Position numbers and translations under genes: made by a program. The notes beneath the pieces are model-generated. The model was not told where the DNA came from. It made no database searches and saw only the letters and a list, made by a program, of their open reading frames with translations. A stretch of 64,000 nucleotides of DNA. Origin: Brevundimonas sp. 357 (GTDB lineage Bacteria > Pseudomonadota > Alphaproteobacteria > Caulobacterales > Caulobacteraceae). Location of the stretch: positions 1 to 64,000 of the forward strand of contig NZ_RHWX01000011.1 in NCBI RefSeq assembly GCF_003938605.1, in the 5' to 3' direction. Positions 39,903 to 50,076 of this stretch are shown in pieces (within the stretch, counting starts at the first letter, position 1; each line of letters opens with the position of its first letter).

Positions 39903-40373
39903 TCAGCCAGGTTCCGTAATGGGAGCGCCATGATCGCGAAGCCATCGAGCGATCGCCCAGCTGTGCGCCTCATGCCGCAGGCTGGACAGGGCCTGGAGCG
40001 GCTCCACCCAGACCAGGGCGTGATCCGCCTCCTGCTTTAGCGTCTCGTCAGTGCCTGTCACTCGCACCGTCCAGACGCCGCTGACGTTGTTGACCGGCGC
40101 GCCGTCCGACTTGTGGAAGAACTGAGCCGCCTCGACCAGACGATCGACCGGCTCGACGATCAGGCCCGTCTCTTCGCCGAATTCTCGGATCAGGGCCTGT
40201 TGTTCGCTTTCCTCGCCGTCCACGGCGCCGCCGGGCAGGTCGAAATAGGCCGCGCCGTCGCCTCTATCCACGCGAACACAGGCCAGGCGGCCGTCACGCT
40301 CGGCGATACCGAAGACGGCGGGACGATGGGTGTAATCAAGACCCGGACGGGCCGTGCCGAACTGAAGCTTCAT
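39903..40373 (-). CDS. Nudix hydrolase
   Basis: A 156-residue pyrophosphohydrolase. The Nudix box GX5EX7REUXEEXGU is complete, beginning at Gly49 and including Glu55, Arg63-Glu64, Glu67-Glu68 and Gly70. The family hydrolyses nucleoside diphosphates linked to another group; the substrate is not predictable. The ATG at 40373 is taken as the start, as the TTG one codon upstream is less likely. It lies beyond the kinase operon on the same strand. Confidence 0.9.
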   Translation of the reverse strand: MKLQFGTARPGLDYTHRPAVFGIAERDGRLACVRVDRGDGAAYFDLPGGAVDGEESEQQALIREFGEETGLIVEPVDRLVEAAQFFHKSDGAPVNNVSGVWTVRVTGTDETLKQEADHALVWVEPLQALSSLRHEAHSWAIARWLRDHGAPITEPG

Positions 40374-40435
40374 CAAGGAAGACTAGCGCCTGTCGTTCGA
40401 CCCGCGAAAGCCCGAAATGACGAAGAAACGATGAT

Positions 40436-41479
40436 CTAGAGATCAAACGCCAGGCGCGCACGCACGCCGTGGTGAACAGGGTCCACCTCGATCGTTGAAC
40501 GCAGCCCTCCCGCCATGGCCGAGATGATCTTGGAGCCGAGGCCCGTGCCCTTGGGTAGGCCGTCGCCCAGCCCCGGCCCGTCATCCTCGACCGTCAGCTG
40601 GGCGCGACGCCCATCCTGCAGGCGTTCAAGCAGCACGCGAATCTCGCCCGCCGCGCCCGGCTCATAGGCGTATTTGACGGCGTTGGTGACCAGCTCCGTA
40701 ACGATGACCCCCAGCGAGACGGCCTGGTCGGTCGTCACGTGCAAGGGTTCGGCGCGCAAAGCCAGTCGAGGCCCGCCGTCGTCAGGGCCGATGGACTTGC
40801 CCAGTTCCTCGACCAGCCCGGCCAGGTATTCGTCCATCTGCACCCGCTCGACGTCCGCCGAGGTGTAGAGGCGACGATGGACGTGGGCCACCGCCTCGAT
40901 ACGCACCTGCGCCTCTCGTAGGGCGTCCCGCGCGCCCTCGTCAGCCAGTTGCCGCAGTTGCAGGGAGATGAAGCTGGACACCAGTTGCAGCGAGTTGCCG
41001 ACGCGATGGTTCACCTCGCGCAGCAGGGCCTCAGCCCGGTCGCGCGCCTGCCGCACCTCCTCCAGAGCCTCTTCCTTCTCACGCTCCAGACGACGGCGCA
41101 GCAGGGCGTCTTCGACCGCTGAGCGCAACAGGGCCGTGAAGTCCTCGGAAACGTCCTTGATGACATAGTCGGCCGCGCCTGCGCGCAGGGCCGCCACGGC
41201 GATGCGCCCGTCCTGGGCCCCCGTGACGTAAACCACCGGCGGCGGTTCCGGCAGAGCCAGGATGTCGGGCAGAACATCCAGCCCCTCGCGTCCCGGCATG
41301 TAGTGATCCAGGGCGCAGACATCGAACACGTCCGCCTTCAACGCCTCATAGCCCGCGTCAGCGTCCGGCGCACAGGTCACCAGATAGCCGTGACGCTCCA
41401 ATTCCTTCTGGACCAGCCGCGAAAGACCGCGGTCGTCATCGATATACAAAAGACGGATGGCGGCCCCGACCTGATTCAC
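40436..41479 (-). CDS. Response-regulator receiver fused to a HisKA_2-type histidine kinase
   Basis: A 347-residue cytoplasmic hybrid. An N-terminal receiver (LLYIDDDRG, phospho-acceptor Asp58 in CALDHYMPG) is followed by a coiled-coil and the HisKA_2 dimerisation box [16 protein letters not shown] with phospho-acceptor His158. An HATPase domain ([24 protein letters not shown]) completes it. A receiver in front of a kinase lets an upstream signal gate the kinase. It is the last gene of a three-gene operon, three bases after the single-domain regulator. Confidence 0.92.
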   Translation of the reverse strand: MNQVGAAIRLLYIDDDRGLSRLVQKELERHGYLVTCAPDADAGYEALKADVFDVCALDHYMPGREGLDVLPDILALPEPPPVVYVTGAQDGRIAVAALRAGAADYVIKDVSEDFTALLRSAVEDALLRRRLEREKEEALEEVRQARDRAEALLREVNHRVGNSLQLVSSFISLQLRQLADEGARDALREAQVRIEAVAHVHRRLYTSADVERVQMDEYLAGLVEELGKSIGPDDGGPRLALRAEPLHVTTDQAVSLGVIVTELVTNAVKYAYEPGAAGEIRVLLERLQDGRRAQLTVEDDGPGLGDGLPKGTGLGSKIISAMAGGLRSTIEVDPVHHGVRARLAFDL

Positions 41480-41482
41480 GCT

Positions 41483-41905
41483 TCAGATCTCGGGCGCTTG
41501 CATGACTGAAAGGAACAGACCCAGTTGGCGGATCGCGCCGGCGAAGGCCTCATAGTCCACGGGCTTGGTGATGTAGACATTGCAGCCTAGGTCGTAGCAT
41601 CGCTGAATCTCGACCTTGTCGTCGGTCGTGGTCAGGACGACGACAGGGGCGCGTCGCAGGCGTTCGTCCGCCTTCACCCGCTCCAGAATCTCGGTCCCTG
41701 ACATGTCCGGCAAATTCAGATCCAGCAGGATCAGCAAAGGCCCGCTGCGGCGCACTTCGTCGCTGAACAGGTAATCCAGCGCCGCGTCGCCATGGTCGAA
41801 GTGGACGATGTCGTTGGCGATGTTCGCGCGCCGGATGTTCTTTTCGATGAGTTTGGCATGGCCATGGTCGTCTTCGACCATGACGATCTTCACCGAATGA
41901 CTCAC
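41483..41905 (-). CDS. Single-domain response regulator (Rcp1-like)
   Basis: A 140-residue receiver-only protein: acidic pair in MVEDDHGHAKLI, phospho-acceptor Asp62 (LLDLNLPDMSG), Thr in VVLTTTDD, and Lys in YITKPVDYEAF. The insertion around DYLFSDEVRRSG is typical of regulators paired with phytochrome or CHASE3 kinases. It has no output domain. It overlaps the upstream kinase by four bases (ATGA) and is three bases from the downstream hybrid kinase, so it probably passes phosphate between them. Confidence 0.92.
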   Translation of the reverse strand: MSHSVKIVMVEDDHGHAKLIEKNIRRANIANDIVHFDHGDAALDYLFSDEVRRSGPLLILLDLNLPDMSGTEILERVKADERLRRAPVVVLTTTDDKVEIQRCYDLGCNVYITKPVDYEAFAGAIRQLGLFLSVMQAPEI

Positions 41906-43437
41906 AGGCGGTCTCCTTGATGCTCACTCAGCATAATCAGACGTTTCGGAAATTTAATGTGAAAAGTCGAGCCTTCTCCCAACTGGGACTCGACGTCGAT
42001 GGAACCGCCCATGCGACGGACGATGTTGCGCACGAAGGCCAGGCCCAAGCCTTCGCCCGGCTTGTCCTGCTTGCCCGAGCGCCGGAACAGTTCGAAGATT
42101 CGCGCATGGTCCTTGGGCGAGACGCCTCGACCGTTGTCCCGCACGGCGTATGACACCCAGCCGTCCGGCTCGTCCTGACCGCTCACCTGGATACGGATGG
42201 GACGGTCCGCCTGCTGATACTTGACCGCATTATCGATCAGATTGCCGAATATCTGCTCGATCGACAGACGATCATTCTCCATCGTCGGAAGAGCTCCGAT
42301 GGTGATCTCACCACCCGTTTCCGTCACTTGATGGCTGACCGTATCGGCGATGGCGCGGACCATGCCGGTCATGTCCAAACGCTCAGGCAGCAAAGCGCGC
42401 CGCCCCTCGCGCGAGAGCTTGAGGATGGCGTTGATCAGCCGGTCCATCTTGGCCGTCGAGGTGCGGATGAAACCCACCGCCTCGGGCGCGTCTTCGCGGA
42501 CCGCGCGTAGCGCCTCGGGATCCACCAATTCGGGGTGGGTCGTCTCGAGCGCCGTCAACTGATGGTCCAAAGTCTTGCTGACCTGCTCCAATTCCGAGGT
42601 GTAGCCCATAACGTTGACCAGGGGCGCACGCAGGTCATGGCTGACGATATAGGCGAAACGCTGAATCTCTTCATTGGCGCGGGTCAGCTCGGCGGTGCGG
42701 TCGCGGACTTCGTTCTCCAGCCCGGCGTTAACGCGGTCCAGCTCGAAATGCGCCTCTTCGATCTCGGCCACGTAGCGACGCACCAGCCAGACGCTGATAC
42801 CCGCCAGAAGCAGGACCAGCACAGCCGCCAGGGCGTTGACCGCCACGGTGATCGTCTGCGCCCGCTCGGACTGGCGGGTGCGCTCGGCCAGGCGACGCGC
42901 CTCGACGGCGTCGACGGCGGCCAGTTCGACCCGTATGGCGTCCATCTGGGCCTTGCCCTGCCCGCCTCGAATAAGAGACACCGCCTCGCCGATCCGTCCC
43001 GTTCGGGTCAGTTCGATCGTGCTGTTCATCAGCGCCAGGCGCTCTTGGTAAAGCCCCTTCACCTTCTCCACCCGCCCGACCTGGGCTTCGTCGCCGTCAA
43101 CCAGCGTTTCCATCCGGTCGATGACGTCTGGAAGCTTGGCCACAGCATTGTCATGGACACCCAGGTATTCGGCCCGCGCCGTCAGCATGAAGCCGCGCTG
43201 CCCCGTCTCGGCGTCGGTCAGCAGCATCAACATGTCCTTGGCCGCCAGGCGCACCTGCTGGCTGTGATCCACGGTATCGTTGTACGTCGCCGTCCGCTGG
43301 ATCATGACGAAAGTGGCCGCATTAACCGCCATCAGCAGCAAGATAGCCAGCGCCAGAAGGGCGATGATCGAGCGACTGAGGGTCGGAGTGCGCAGGAAGG
43401 TTCCGAAGGTGCGCAGGGCCGGCCGAATGCGTTTCAT
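41902..43437 (-). CDS. CHASE3-domain sensor histidine kinase
   Basis: A 511-residue membrane sensor. A first helix (about 23-46) is followed by a periplasmic CHASE3 domain (about 50-195, hallmark ETGQRGFML at 77-85). A second helix (about 200-219), a coiled-coil, a HisKA domain with FAYIVSHDLRAPL (His267), and an HATPase domain (FGNLIDNAVKYQ, DNGRGV, GEGLGLAFV) complete it. Its cue is unknown. It is the first gene of the operon with the two regulators. Confidence 0.93.
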   Translation of the reverse strand: MKRIRPALRTFGTFLRTPTLSRSIIALLALAILLLMAVNAATFVMIQRTATYNDTVDHSQQVRLAAKDMLMLLTDAETGQRGFMLTARAEYLGVHDNAVAKLPDVIDRMETLVDGDEAQVGRVEKVKGLYQERLALMNSTIELTRTGRIGEAVSLIRGGQGKAQMDAIRVELAAVDAVEARRLAERTRQSERAQTITVAVNALAAVLVLLLAGISVWLVRRYVAEIEEAHFELDRVNAGLENEVRDRTAELTRANEEIQRFAYIVSHDLRAPLVNVMGYTSELEQVSKTLDHQLTALETTHPELVDPEALRAVREDAPEAVGFIRTSTAKMDRLINAILKLSREGRRALLPERLDMTGMVRAIADTVSHQVTETGGEITIGALPTMENDRLSIEQIFGNLIDNAVKYQQADRPIRIQVSGQDEPDGWVSYAVRDNGRGVSPKDHARIFELFRRSGKQDKPGEGLGLAFVRNIVRRMGGSIDVESQLGEGSTFHIKFPKRLIMLSEHQGDRL

Positions 43438-43491
43438 GCCGCGAACCTTATTCGCCGTCGAAGCCGTGTCCAGCCCCTACCATGCCGCGAC

Positions 43492-45591
43492 CTAGACTGA
43501 TCCCACCGTCCTGAGGCGGGCCTTGGGATGAATCTCATTTTGGCTCATCACCACCGTCTGACCGCGGAAGCGTTCGATGATGGAGCGGACGTAGGGGCGG
43601 ACCTGCGGCCCGGTCAGCAGGACCGGGTTCTCGCCCGTCATGGCGGCGCGCTCGAACACGTCGCGGACAGCCCGGATGAAGTCCTGAAGCTTGCTCGGCG
43701 CCATGGCCAGTTGCTTGTCCTCGCCGGGACCGATCAGGCTTTCGGCGAAGGCCTGCTCCCACTCGGGCGACAGGGTGACGATGGGCAGGGCGCCGTCGTC
43801 GGCCTTGTGCTGCCAGCACAGCTGACGCGCCAGACGGCCGCGCACGTGCTCGACCAGGGTGGCGACGCTGGTGGTGTGCGGCGCCGCCTCGGCCAGGCCT
43901 TCCAGGATGGCGGGCAGGTCGCGGATCGACACCTTCTCGCGCAGCAGGGCCTGAAGCACGCGCTGAAGCGTGGTCACGGTGACGACCGAAGGGATCAGCT
44001 CCTCGACCAGTTTCTGCTCCTCGCCCTTCAGCTCCTTCAGCAGCTTCTGCACCTCGGCGTAGGAGAGCAGCTCGGCCATGTTCTCCTTGAGGATTTCGGT
44101 CAGGTGCGTCGTCAGGACCGTCGAGGGGTCGACGATGGTGTAGCCGCGGAAGGTCGCCTCTTCGCGCAGGGACTCGTCGATCCAGGTGGCGGGCAGGCCG
44201 AAGGCGGGCTCACGCGTATGCTCGCCGGGCAGCTCGACCTGACGGCCCGCCGGGTCCATCGCCATCAGGGAGCCGAGGCGCACCTCGCCCGAACCGGCGT
44301 CCATCTCCTTGATGCGGATGGCGTAGCCCTGATTGGACAGGCGCATGTTGTCGAGGATGCGCACGCTGGGCATGACGAAGCCGTACTCCTGGGCCAGCGA
44401 ACGGCGCAGGGCGCGGATCTGGTCCGTCAGGCGGCGGCCTTCCAGGTCGTTGATCAGGGCCAGCAGGGCGTAGCCCAGTTCGATCTTGACCTCATCGATG
44501 GTCAGGGCGGTGGAGATCGGCTCCTCCACGTCCTCCTTCGGTTTCAGATTCACCGGCTCGGCAGGCGGCGGCTTCAGCCGGTCACGGCCCAGCTTCCACG
44601 CCATGAAGCCCGTCCCCAGCGCCAGCGCCGCGAAGGGCAGCAACGGCATCCCCGGAATCAGGCCGATCAGGCCCGCCGTGCCCGACACCACGCCCAGCGA
44701 CACCGGATTGCTGGCCAGCTGGGCGACGAAGGCCTTGTCGGCCGAACCCTCGACCCCCGCCTTGGTCACCAGGAAGCCCGCAGCCACCGACACGATGATG
44801 GCCGGGATCTGCGTCACCAGGCCGTCGCCGACGGTCAGCTGGACATAGGTGTTGGCCGCCTCCATGGCGGGCATCCCGTGCTGCACCACGCCGATCAGCA
44901 GGCCGCCGATGGCGTTGATGAAGGTGATGATCAGGCCCGCAACGGCGTCGCCGCGCACGAATTTGGAGGCGCCGTCCATGGCCCCGAAGAAGGTCGATTC
45001 CTGCTCCAGTTCCTTGCGGCGCAGCTTGGCCTGATCCTCGTTGATCAGGCCCGCGGACAGATCGGCGTCGATGGCCATCTGCTTGCCTGGCATGGAGTCC
45101 AGGGTGAAGCGGGCCGAGACCTCGGCGATGCGGGTCGCGCCCTTGGTGATGACCACGAAGTTCACCACCAGCAGGATGGCGAAGATGATCACCCCGATGA
45201 TGAAGTTGCCGCCCATCATCAGCTCGCCGAAGGCCTGGATGATCTTGCCGGCGCTGTCGTGCCCTTCCTGGCCGTTGCTGAGGATCAGCCGCGTCGAGGC
45301 CAGGTTCAGCCCCAGCCGGTACAGCGTCGAGACCAGAAGCACCGTGGGGAAGATGGCGAAGTCCAGCGGCCGCTTCATCATCACGGCCGTCATCAGGATC
45401 AGCACGCTGGACACCAGCGAGATCGCCAGCAGCAGATCCAGAAGCATCTTCGGGATCGGCACGATCAGCAGCATGATGACGGCGATGACGCCGACCGCCA
45501 TGCCGACTTCGCCACGCAACAGCCAGCCGAGCGCATCGCGCCCCGTGGGGCGCGCCAGGCCGTCCTTCATCAGGAGCGGCGCATCAGCCAT
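43492..45591 (-). CDS. flhA: Flagellar export gate protein FlhA
   Basis: A 699-residue protein. The N-terminal half has about eight membrane helices and the FHIPEP signature (YRLGLNLASTRLIL); the C-terminal half is the cytoplasmic substrate- and chaperone-docking domain. FlhA forms the nonameric proton-driven gate of the flagellar type III export apparatus. Length is usual. In Caulobacter it normally directly follows flbD; here a beta-lactamase gene separates them. No clear ribosome-binding site precedes the assigned ATG. Confidence 0.97.
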   Translation of the reverse strand: MADAPLLMKDGLARPTGRDALGWLLRGEVGMAVGVIAVIMLLIVPIPKMLLDLLLAISLVSSVLILMTAVMMKRPLDFAIFPTVLLVSTLYRLGLNLASTRLILSNGQEGHDSAGKIIQAFGELMMGGNFIIGVIIFAILLVVNFVVITKGATRIAEVSARFTLDSMPGKQMAIDADLSAGLINEDQAKLRRKELEQESTFFGAMDGASKFVRGDAVAGLIITFINAIGGLLIGVVQHGMPAMEAANTYVQLTVGDGLVTQIPAIIVSVAAGFLVTKAGVEGSADKAFVAQLASNPVSLGVVSGTAGLIGLIPGMPLLPFAALALGTGFMAWKLGRDRLKPPPAEPVNLKPKEDVEEPISTALTIDEVKIELGYALLALINDLEGRRLTDQIRALRRSLAQEYGFVMPSVRILDNMRLSNQGYAIRIKEMDAGSGEVRLGSLMAMDPAGRQVELPGEHTREPAFGLPATWIDESLREEATFRGYTIVDPSTVLTTHLTEILKENMAELLSYAEVQKLLKELKGEEQKLVEELIPSVVTVTTLQRVLQALLREKVSIRDLPAILEGLAEAAPHTTSVATLVEHVRGRLARQLCWQHKADDGALPIVTLSPEWEQAFAESLIGPGEDKQLAMAPSKLQDFIRAVRDVFERAAMTGENPVLLTGPQVRPYVRSIIERFRGQTVVMSQNEIHPKARLRTVGSV

Positions 45592-45638
45592 GGCGGACGA
45601 CGAAGGTCATGGCGCCTGATGACAGGATTCGCCGGGTC

Positions 45639-46538
45639 TCAGCCATGCCCCAGCGCCTTGAGCGCCTGACGGGTCGCGTCGGCGATCACCGCTTCGCGCT
45701 GGGCGTTGGTCGAATCCTTCGTGGCGTGGAAATAGACGGCGATGGCGATAGGCGCGCTGTTCGGCGGCAGGATCAGGCCGATGTCGTTGACGGGGCCGCC
45801 GCCGCCCGTCCCCGTCTTGTGCGCCACGGTCCAACCGGCAGGGGCGCCCGCCTTGATCCGTCCCGGCCCCGACGGGCTATCGACCAGCCAGCGCATCAGC
45901 AGGGCTTTGGATTCCGGGCTCAAAGGCGTGTCGGCGTCGACCAGCAGACGCTGGATGTTCCGAACCGACTGATCGGGGGTGATGGTGTCCTTGTCGCCTT
46001 CCGCGACGTTCAGTTCCGGCTCCAACCTGTCGACACGAGTGCTGTCGTCGCCGATGCCGCGATAGAAGGCGCGCAAGGCGTCCAACCCGCCCATCTCGCG
46101 GATCAGGATGTTGGCGGCGGGGTTGTCGCTGACCTCGACCGTGCCCTTCATCAACTGCTCGATAGTCAGGGTCGAGCCGACCGCCGGTTCCGTGACCGGA
46201 GCGTGGAATATCATGTCGGCCTGCGTCACCGGGATCGCCCGATCCAGCCGTTCCTGCCCTGCCTGGACGCGCAGCAGGATCGCGGCGGCCAGATACATCT
46301 TGAAGGTCGAGCAATAGACGAAGCGCTCGTCGCCGCGCCAGGCTGCGCGCAAGCCCTCGGTCGCGACGGAGACGCCCAGGCGGCCGCCGTGACGCGCCTC
46401 CAGCGCCGACAGGTCGAGATCGAGCACGATGGGGTCGGGCGTCGCCTGCTTCACGGCGCGCGCACACGCCCCCAGCGTCATTCCTCCCAGCGCCAGGGCG
46501 CCCGCGCCGATCATCAAGGCGCGACGGTTCGTGTGCAT
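45639..46538 (-). CDS. Class A beta-lactamase
   Basis: A 299-residue exported enzyme with a twin-Arg/lipoprotein-like signal (NRRALMIGAGALALGG, lipobox LGAC with Cys25). Catalytic motifs are complete: Ser77-TF-Lys80 (nucleophile), Ser137-Asp-Asn139, Glu173-PELN (omega loop) and Lys241-Thr-Gly243. It hydrolyses beta-lactam rings. The start at 46538 has GAGGAG ten bases upstream. An in-frame ATG overlapping the flbD stop would add 12 residues. It stands between two flagellar genes, an unusual place. Confidence 0.93.
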   Translation of the reverse strand: MHTNRRALMIGAGALALGGMTLGACARAVKQATPDPIVLDLDLSALEARHGGRLGVSVATEGLRAAWRGDERFVYCSTFKMYLAAAILLRVQAGQERLDRAIPVTQADMIFHAPVTEPAVGSTLTIEQLMKGTVEVSDNPAANILIREMGGLDALRAFYRGIGDDSTRVDRLEPELNVAEGDKDTITPDQSVRNIQRLLVDADTPLSPESKALLMRWLVDSPSGPGRIKAGAPAGWTVAHKTGTGGGGPVNDIGLILPPNSAPIAIAVYFHATKDSTNAQREAVIADATRQALKALGHG

Positions 46539-46573
46539 CAGTGGCTCCTCATCCCAGAAATGGTTCATGTGCA

Positions 46574-47989
46574 TCAGTGACTTCCTATTCCATAAGCCGC
46601 CGCAACCCCTGACTGGGGCGCCGGGATCGGCGCGCCCTGGTCGGCGTATTCGTTCAGCTTGTTGCGCAGGGTGCGGATGGAGATGCCCAGGATGGTCGCC
46701 GCGTGGGTGCGGTTGCCCAGGCAATGGCTGAGGGTGTCCAGGATCAGGGTCTTCTCCATCTCGGCCACGGTCTGGCCGACGAAGCTGCGGGTGACGGCGT
46801 CGGCGACCTGGGCCGCCTGACCGGCCACGCCGGCGTCATAGGTCGAGGCGGCAGGCGCGGCCTGAGCCCCCTCCCCGCCCAGCAGCGGGCGGCCGTCCGG
46901 CAGGCGGATGGCGTCGACGTCGATCTCGGCCCCCGCCGCCAGCAGGACGGCGCGGTGCATGGCGTTTTCCAGCTCGCGCACATTGCCGGGCCAGCGGTGG
47001 GCGACCAGGGCGCGCCTGGCCTCCGGCCCGATGGCGCGCGGCGGCACGCCGTTGGCGGCGGCGTATTTCCTGACGAAGTGGTCGGCCAGCACGGCGATGT
47101 CGCCGGGGCGTTCGCGCAAGGACGGCAGGCGCAGGTTCACGACGTTGAGGCGATACAGCAGGTCTTCGCGGAACGTCCCCTCGGCCACCGCCTTGGCCAG
47201 GTCGCGGTTCGAGGTGGCGATGATGCGGATGTTGACGGGCACCGGCTTGGAGCCGCCGACGCGGTCGATCACCCGCTCCTGAATGGCGCGCAGCAGCTTG
47301 GCCTGCAGCCGGGCGTCCATCTCGCTGATCTCGTCCAGCAGAAGCGTGCCGCCGTCAGCCTCCTCGAACTTGCCGATCCGACGCGCCACGGCGCCGGTGA
47401 AGGCGCCCTTCTCATGGCCGAACAGCTCGGATTCCAGCAGGTTGTCCGGGATGGCGGCGCAGTTGACGCTGATGAAGGCCTTGTCCGCCCGACGCGAATG
47501 CGTGTGCAGATAGCGCGCCATCACCTCCTTGCCGACGCCGCTCTCGCCGGTGATCAGGATGGAGGCTTCCGAACGCGCCACCTGATCGGCCAGCTGAATG
47601 ACCGACTTCATCGCCGGATCGGCCGAGATCATCGGCCGCTCGTCGTCCGCCACGGCGGACAGGACGGCGGCGATCAGGTCCGCCTCGGGCGGCAGGGGGA
47701 TGAACTCCTTGGCCCCGGCGCGGATGGCGTCGGCCGCCTCGCGCGCGTCGGCGTCGACGCCGCAGGCCACGACCGGCACATGGATGCGCTCGGCGTCGTT
47801 GGCGGCGATCAGGGCGGCGATGTCGATGCGGTAGTCGACCATCAGCAGGTCGGCGCCCTGCCCCCGGCGCAGCTGCTCGGTCGCCTGATCGGCGCGCTCG
47901 ACGTGCTGGACCTTGGCGCCGTGCGCCATGGCCATTTTCACCGCCGTCGCCAGTTGGCCGCTTAAACGACCCACCACCAGAAGACGCAT
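46574..47989 (-). CDS. flbD: Sigma-54-dependent flagellar activator FlbD
   Basis: A 471-residue transcription activator. The N-terminal receiver is degenerate: its usual acidic pair reads VVGRL. An AAA+ domain with Walker A GESGVGKE (148-155) and the sigma-54-contacting loop GAFTGA (195-200) follows, then a Fis-type helix-turn-helix ([18 protein letters not shown]). In Caulobacter FlbD activates late flagellar promoters and represses fliF at ftr sites. It is downstream of fliN in the fliF operon. The sigma-54 promoter before hfaA is a possible additional target. Confidence 0.95.
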   Translation of the reverse strand: MRLLVVGRLSGQLATAVKMAMAHGAKVQHVERADQATEQLRRGQGADLLMVDYRIDIAALIAANDAERIHVPVVACGVDADAREAADAIRAGAKEFIPLPPEADLIAAVLSAVADDERPMISADPAMKSVIQLADQVARSEASILITGESGVGKEVMARYLHTHSRRADKAFISVNCAAIPDNLLESELFGHEKGAFTGAVARRIGKFEEADGGTLLLDEISEMDARLQAKLLRAIQERVIDRVGGSKPVPVNIRIIATSNRDLAKAVAEGTFREDLLYRLNVVNLRLPSLRERPGDIAVLADHFVRKYAAANGVPPRAIGPEARRALVAHRWPGNVRELENAMHRAVLLAAGAEIDVDAIRLPDGRPLLGGEGAQAAPAASTYDAGVAGQAAQVADAVTRSFVGQTVAEMEKTLILDTLSHCLGNRTHAATILGISIRTLRNKLNEYADQGAPIPAPQSGVAAAYGIGSH

Positions 47990-48030
47990 CGCCCTACTCC
48001 TTCAAATCCTGTCGGTGACGGGGCGGCCGA

Positions 48031-48363
48031 TCAGGCGCCCTTGTCCTCGGTCTTGATGATTTCCGTCATGGTCACGCCCAGCCGGTCCTCGACGACGACG
48101 ACCTCGCCGCGCGCCACCAGGCGGTTGTTGACGAAGATGTCGATCGCCTCGCCGACCTTGCGGTCCAGCTCCAGCACCGAGCCCTTGTTGAGCTTCAGCA
48201 GCTGGGCCACCGACATATTGGCCTTGCCCAGCACGGCCGAGATGTTGACCGGCACGTCGAAGACGGGCGCCAGGTCGACGGCGGACTTCTCGCCGCCCTC
48301 GTCGGCCAGATTCAGGGCGGTGGACTCGCCGAATTCCTCAAGCGAAAGATCGTCGGTGGCCAT
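48031..48363 (-). CDS. fliN: Flagellar switch protein FliN
   Basis: A 110-residue protein with a short acidic N-terminus and a SpoA (C-ring) domain: VPVNISAVLGKANMSVAQLLKLNKGSVLELDRKVGEAIDIFVNNRLVARGEVVVVEDRLGVTMTEI. It forms the base of the C-ring with FliM and helps dock export substrates. Its ATG overlaps the flbE stop by one base (TGATG). Confidence 0.96.
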   Translation of the reverse strand: MATDDLSLEEFGESTALNLADEGGEKSAVDLAPVFDVPVNISAVLGKANMSVAQLLKLNKGSVLELDRKVGEAIDIFVNNRLVARGEVVVVEDRLGVTMTEIIKTEDKGA

Positions 48364-49037
48364 CAGAAGCCCCTTCTGTCATGAGCGCCGCCTTCGAGGG
48401 GCGGCTCGGCGTGGCCGGCTTCGGCGGCCAGGGCGGCGTTGAGCGCAGCGACCACACGGGCCTCGGCTTCGGCCGGATCGAATTCAGCGCGGCCGTCGGC
48501 CCATTCCAGGGCGAAGGCGGCGGCGGGCAGATGCGGTTCGTCGCGGAACACCACCAGTCCCGAGAAACCCGCCTGGGCGCACAGGGCCTCGATCTGGGCG
48601 CGGCCTTCGTCATCGAGCCCCGAGGCGCGAACCAGAAGGCGCGGCGTCGCGTCCATCTCCTGTCCCAGGGCCTCGATGGCGGCCTCGAGCGGACGGCGCG
48701 GAAAACGATCGAAGGCGGCTGAACCGATGACCCGCGCGGCGGCCAACGCCAGTTCGGCGGATTCGCGACGGTGCGACTCGGCCACGCCGCGCAACAGGGT
48801 CGCGGCCTGCGCCGTCGACTGGGCCACGATCGACAAGGCGTCGGCGCGCAGGGCCTCGACCTCGGCCAGGGCCTGCTGACGGGCCTCCAGCCGGGCCTGG
48901 GCGACCAGGGCTTCGACCTCGGCGGGGGCGAAGGATCGTTTGGCCGGCTGCCAGGTCGAGGCGCGCAGCACGGCGCCGTCGGCCCCGAACTCGGTGTCGA
49001 AGGCGAAGGGGACGGCGTTGGCGGGTTGGGCGCTCAT
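48363..49037 (-). CDS. flbE: Flagellar FliH-like protein FlbE
   Basis: A 224-residue soluble protein. An Ala-rich helical middle (ALVAQARLEARQQALAEVEALRADALSIVAQS) resembles the FliH stalk, which inhibits and positions the export ATPase FliI. Sequence is poorly conserved, so the call relies mainly on position: in Caulobacter, flbE (fliH) lies exactly between fliG and fliN. It starts one base after the fliG stop and overlaps fliN by one base. Confidence 0.85.
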   Translation of the reverse strand: MSAQPANAVPFAFDTEFGADGAVLRASTWQPAKRSFAPAEVEALVAQARLEARQQALAEVEALRADALSIVAQSTAQAATLLRGVAESHRRESAELALAAARVIGSAAFDRFPRRPLEAAIEALGQEMDATPRLLVRASGLDDEGRAQIEALCAQAGFSGLVVFRDEPHLPAAAFALEWADGRAEFDPAEAEARVVAALNAALAAEAGHAEPPLEGGAHDRRGF

Positions 49038-49038
49038 G

Positions 49039-50076
49039 TCAGTAGATCAACTCGTCGTCGCCGCCCTGGCCGGCCAGCATGATGTCGCCGCGCGCCGCCA
49101 GATCCTTGGCCACCTGGACCATGGCCATCTGGGCGTTGTCGACGTCCTTGAGGCGGACAGGCCCCATGGAATCCATATCCTCGCGCATGATCTTCGAGGC
49201 GCGCTCGGACATGTTGGAGAAGAACATTTCGCGCAGGGGGTCCGAGGCGCCCTTCAGCGCCAGCCCCAGCTGGTCCTTCTCGACCGCGCGCAGCAGGGTC
49301 TGCACCCCGCCCGGATCGAGGCGCGACAGATCCTCGAACACGAACATCAGGGCGCGGATACGCTCGGCCGCGTCGCGGTTGCGTTCCTCCAGCGCGCCGA
49401 TGAAGCGGGCTTCGGTCTGGCGGTCGAAACTGTTGAAGATGTCGGCCATAAGCTCATGGCTGTCGCGCTTGGACGTACGCGCCAGGTTGGACATGAACTC
49501 GCTGCGCAGGGTCTGTTCGATCTTGTCGAGAATGTCGCGCTGCACCGGCTCCATGCGCAGCATGCGCTGGACGCACTCCAGGGCGAAGTCCTCGGGCAGG
49601 GCCGTCAGCACGCGCGAGGCGTGATCCGGCTTGATCTTCGACAGGACGACCGCGACCGTCTGCGGGTATTCGTTCTTCAGATAGTTGGCGAGGACGGCCT
49701 CGTTCACATTGCCGAGCTTGTCCCACATGGTGCGGCCCGCCGGACCGCGGATCTCCTCCATCAGGGCCTCGACGCGATCGCCGGGCATGAAGGAGGCCAG
49801 CAGGCGCTGCGTCTGCTCATAGGAGCCCATCAGCGAGCCGGCCCCGCCGATGCCGGAGACGAATTCGACCAGCACCTCTTCGACGACGGCGGCGGTGACG
49901 GTGCCCAGCCCCGCCATGGCCTGAGAGACCTCCTTGATCTCTTCATCGTCGAGCTGCTGCCACAGGGCGGTGTGCTCTTCGCCCAGAGACAGCAGAACGA
50001 CGGCCGCCTTTTCAGGCCCCGTCAGCTTCTTGGCGTCGTCGACCGCCGCGCCCTTTGACACCAGCCGCGCCGCCAT
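49039..50076 (-). CDS. fliG: Flagellar motor switch protein FliG
   Basis: A 345-residue protein with the three FliG domains: an N-terminal FliF-binding part ([25 protein letters not shown]), a middle domain with [21 protein letters not shown], and a C-terminal torque helix with [34 protein letters not shown]. The charged residues that face the stator are present. Its ATG overlaps the fliF stop by one base (TGATG). Confidence 0.97.
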   Translation of the reverse strand: MAARLVSKGAAVDDAKKLTGPEKAAVVLLSLGEEHTALWQQLDDEEIKEVSQAMAGLGTVTAAVVEEVLVEFVSGIGGAGSLMGSYEQTQRLLASFMPGDRVEALMEEIRGPAGRTMWDKLGNVNEAVLANYLKNEYPQTVAVVLSKIKPDHASRVLTALPEDFALECVQRMLRMEPVQRDILDKIEQTLRSEFMSNLARTSKRDSHELMADIFNSFDRQTEARFIGALEERNRDAAERIRALMFVFEDLSRLDPGGVQTLLRAVEKDQLGLALKGASDPLREMFFSNMSERASKIMREDMDSMGPVRLKDVDNAQMAMVQVAKDLAARGDIMLAGQGGDDELIY

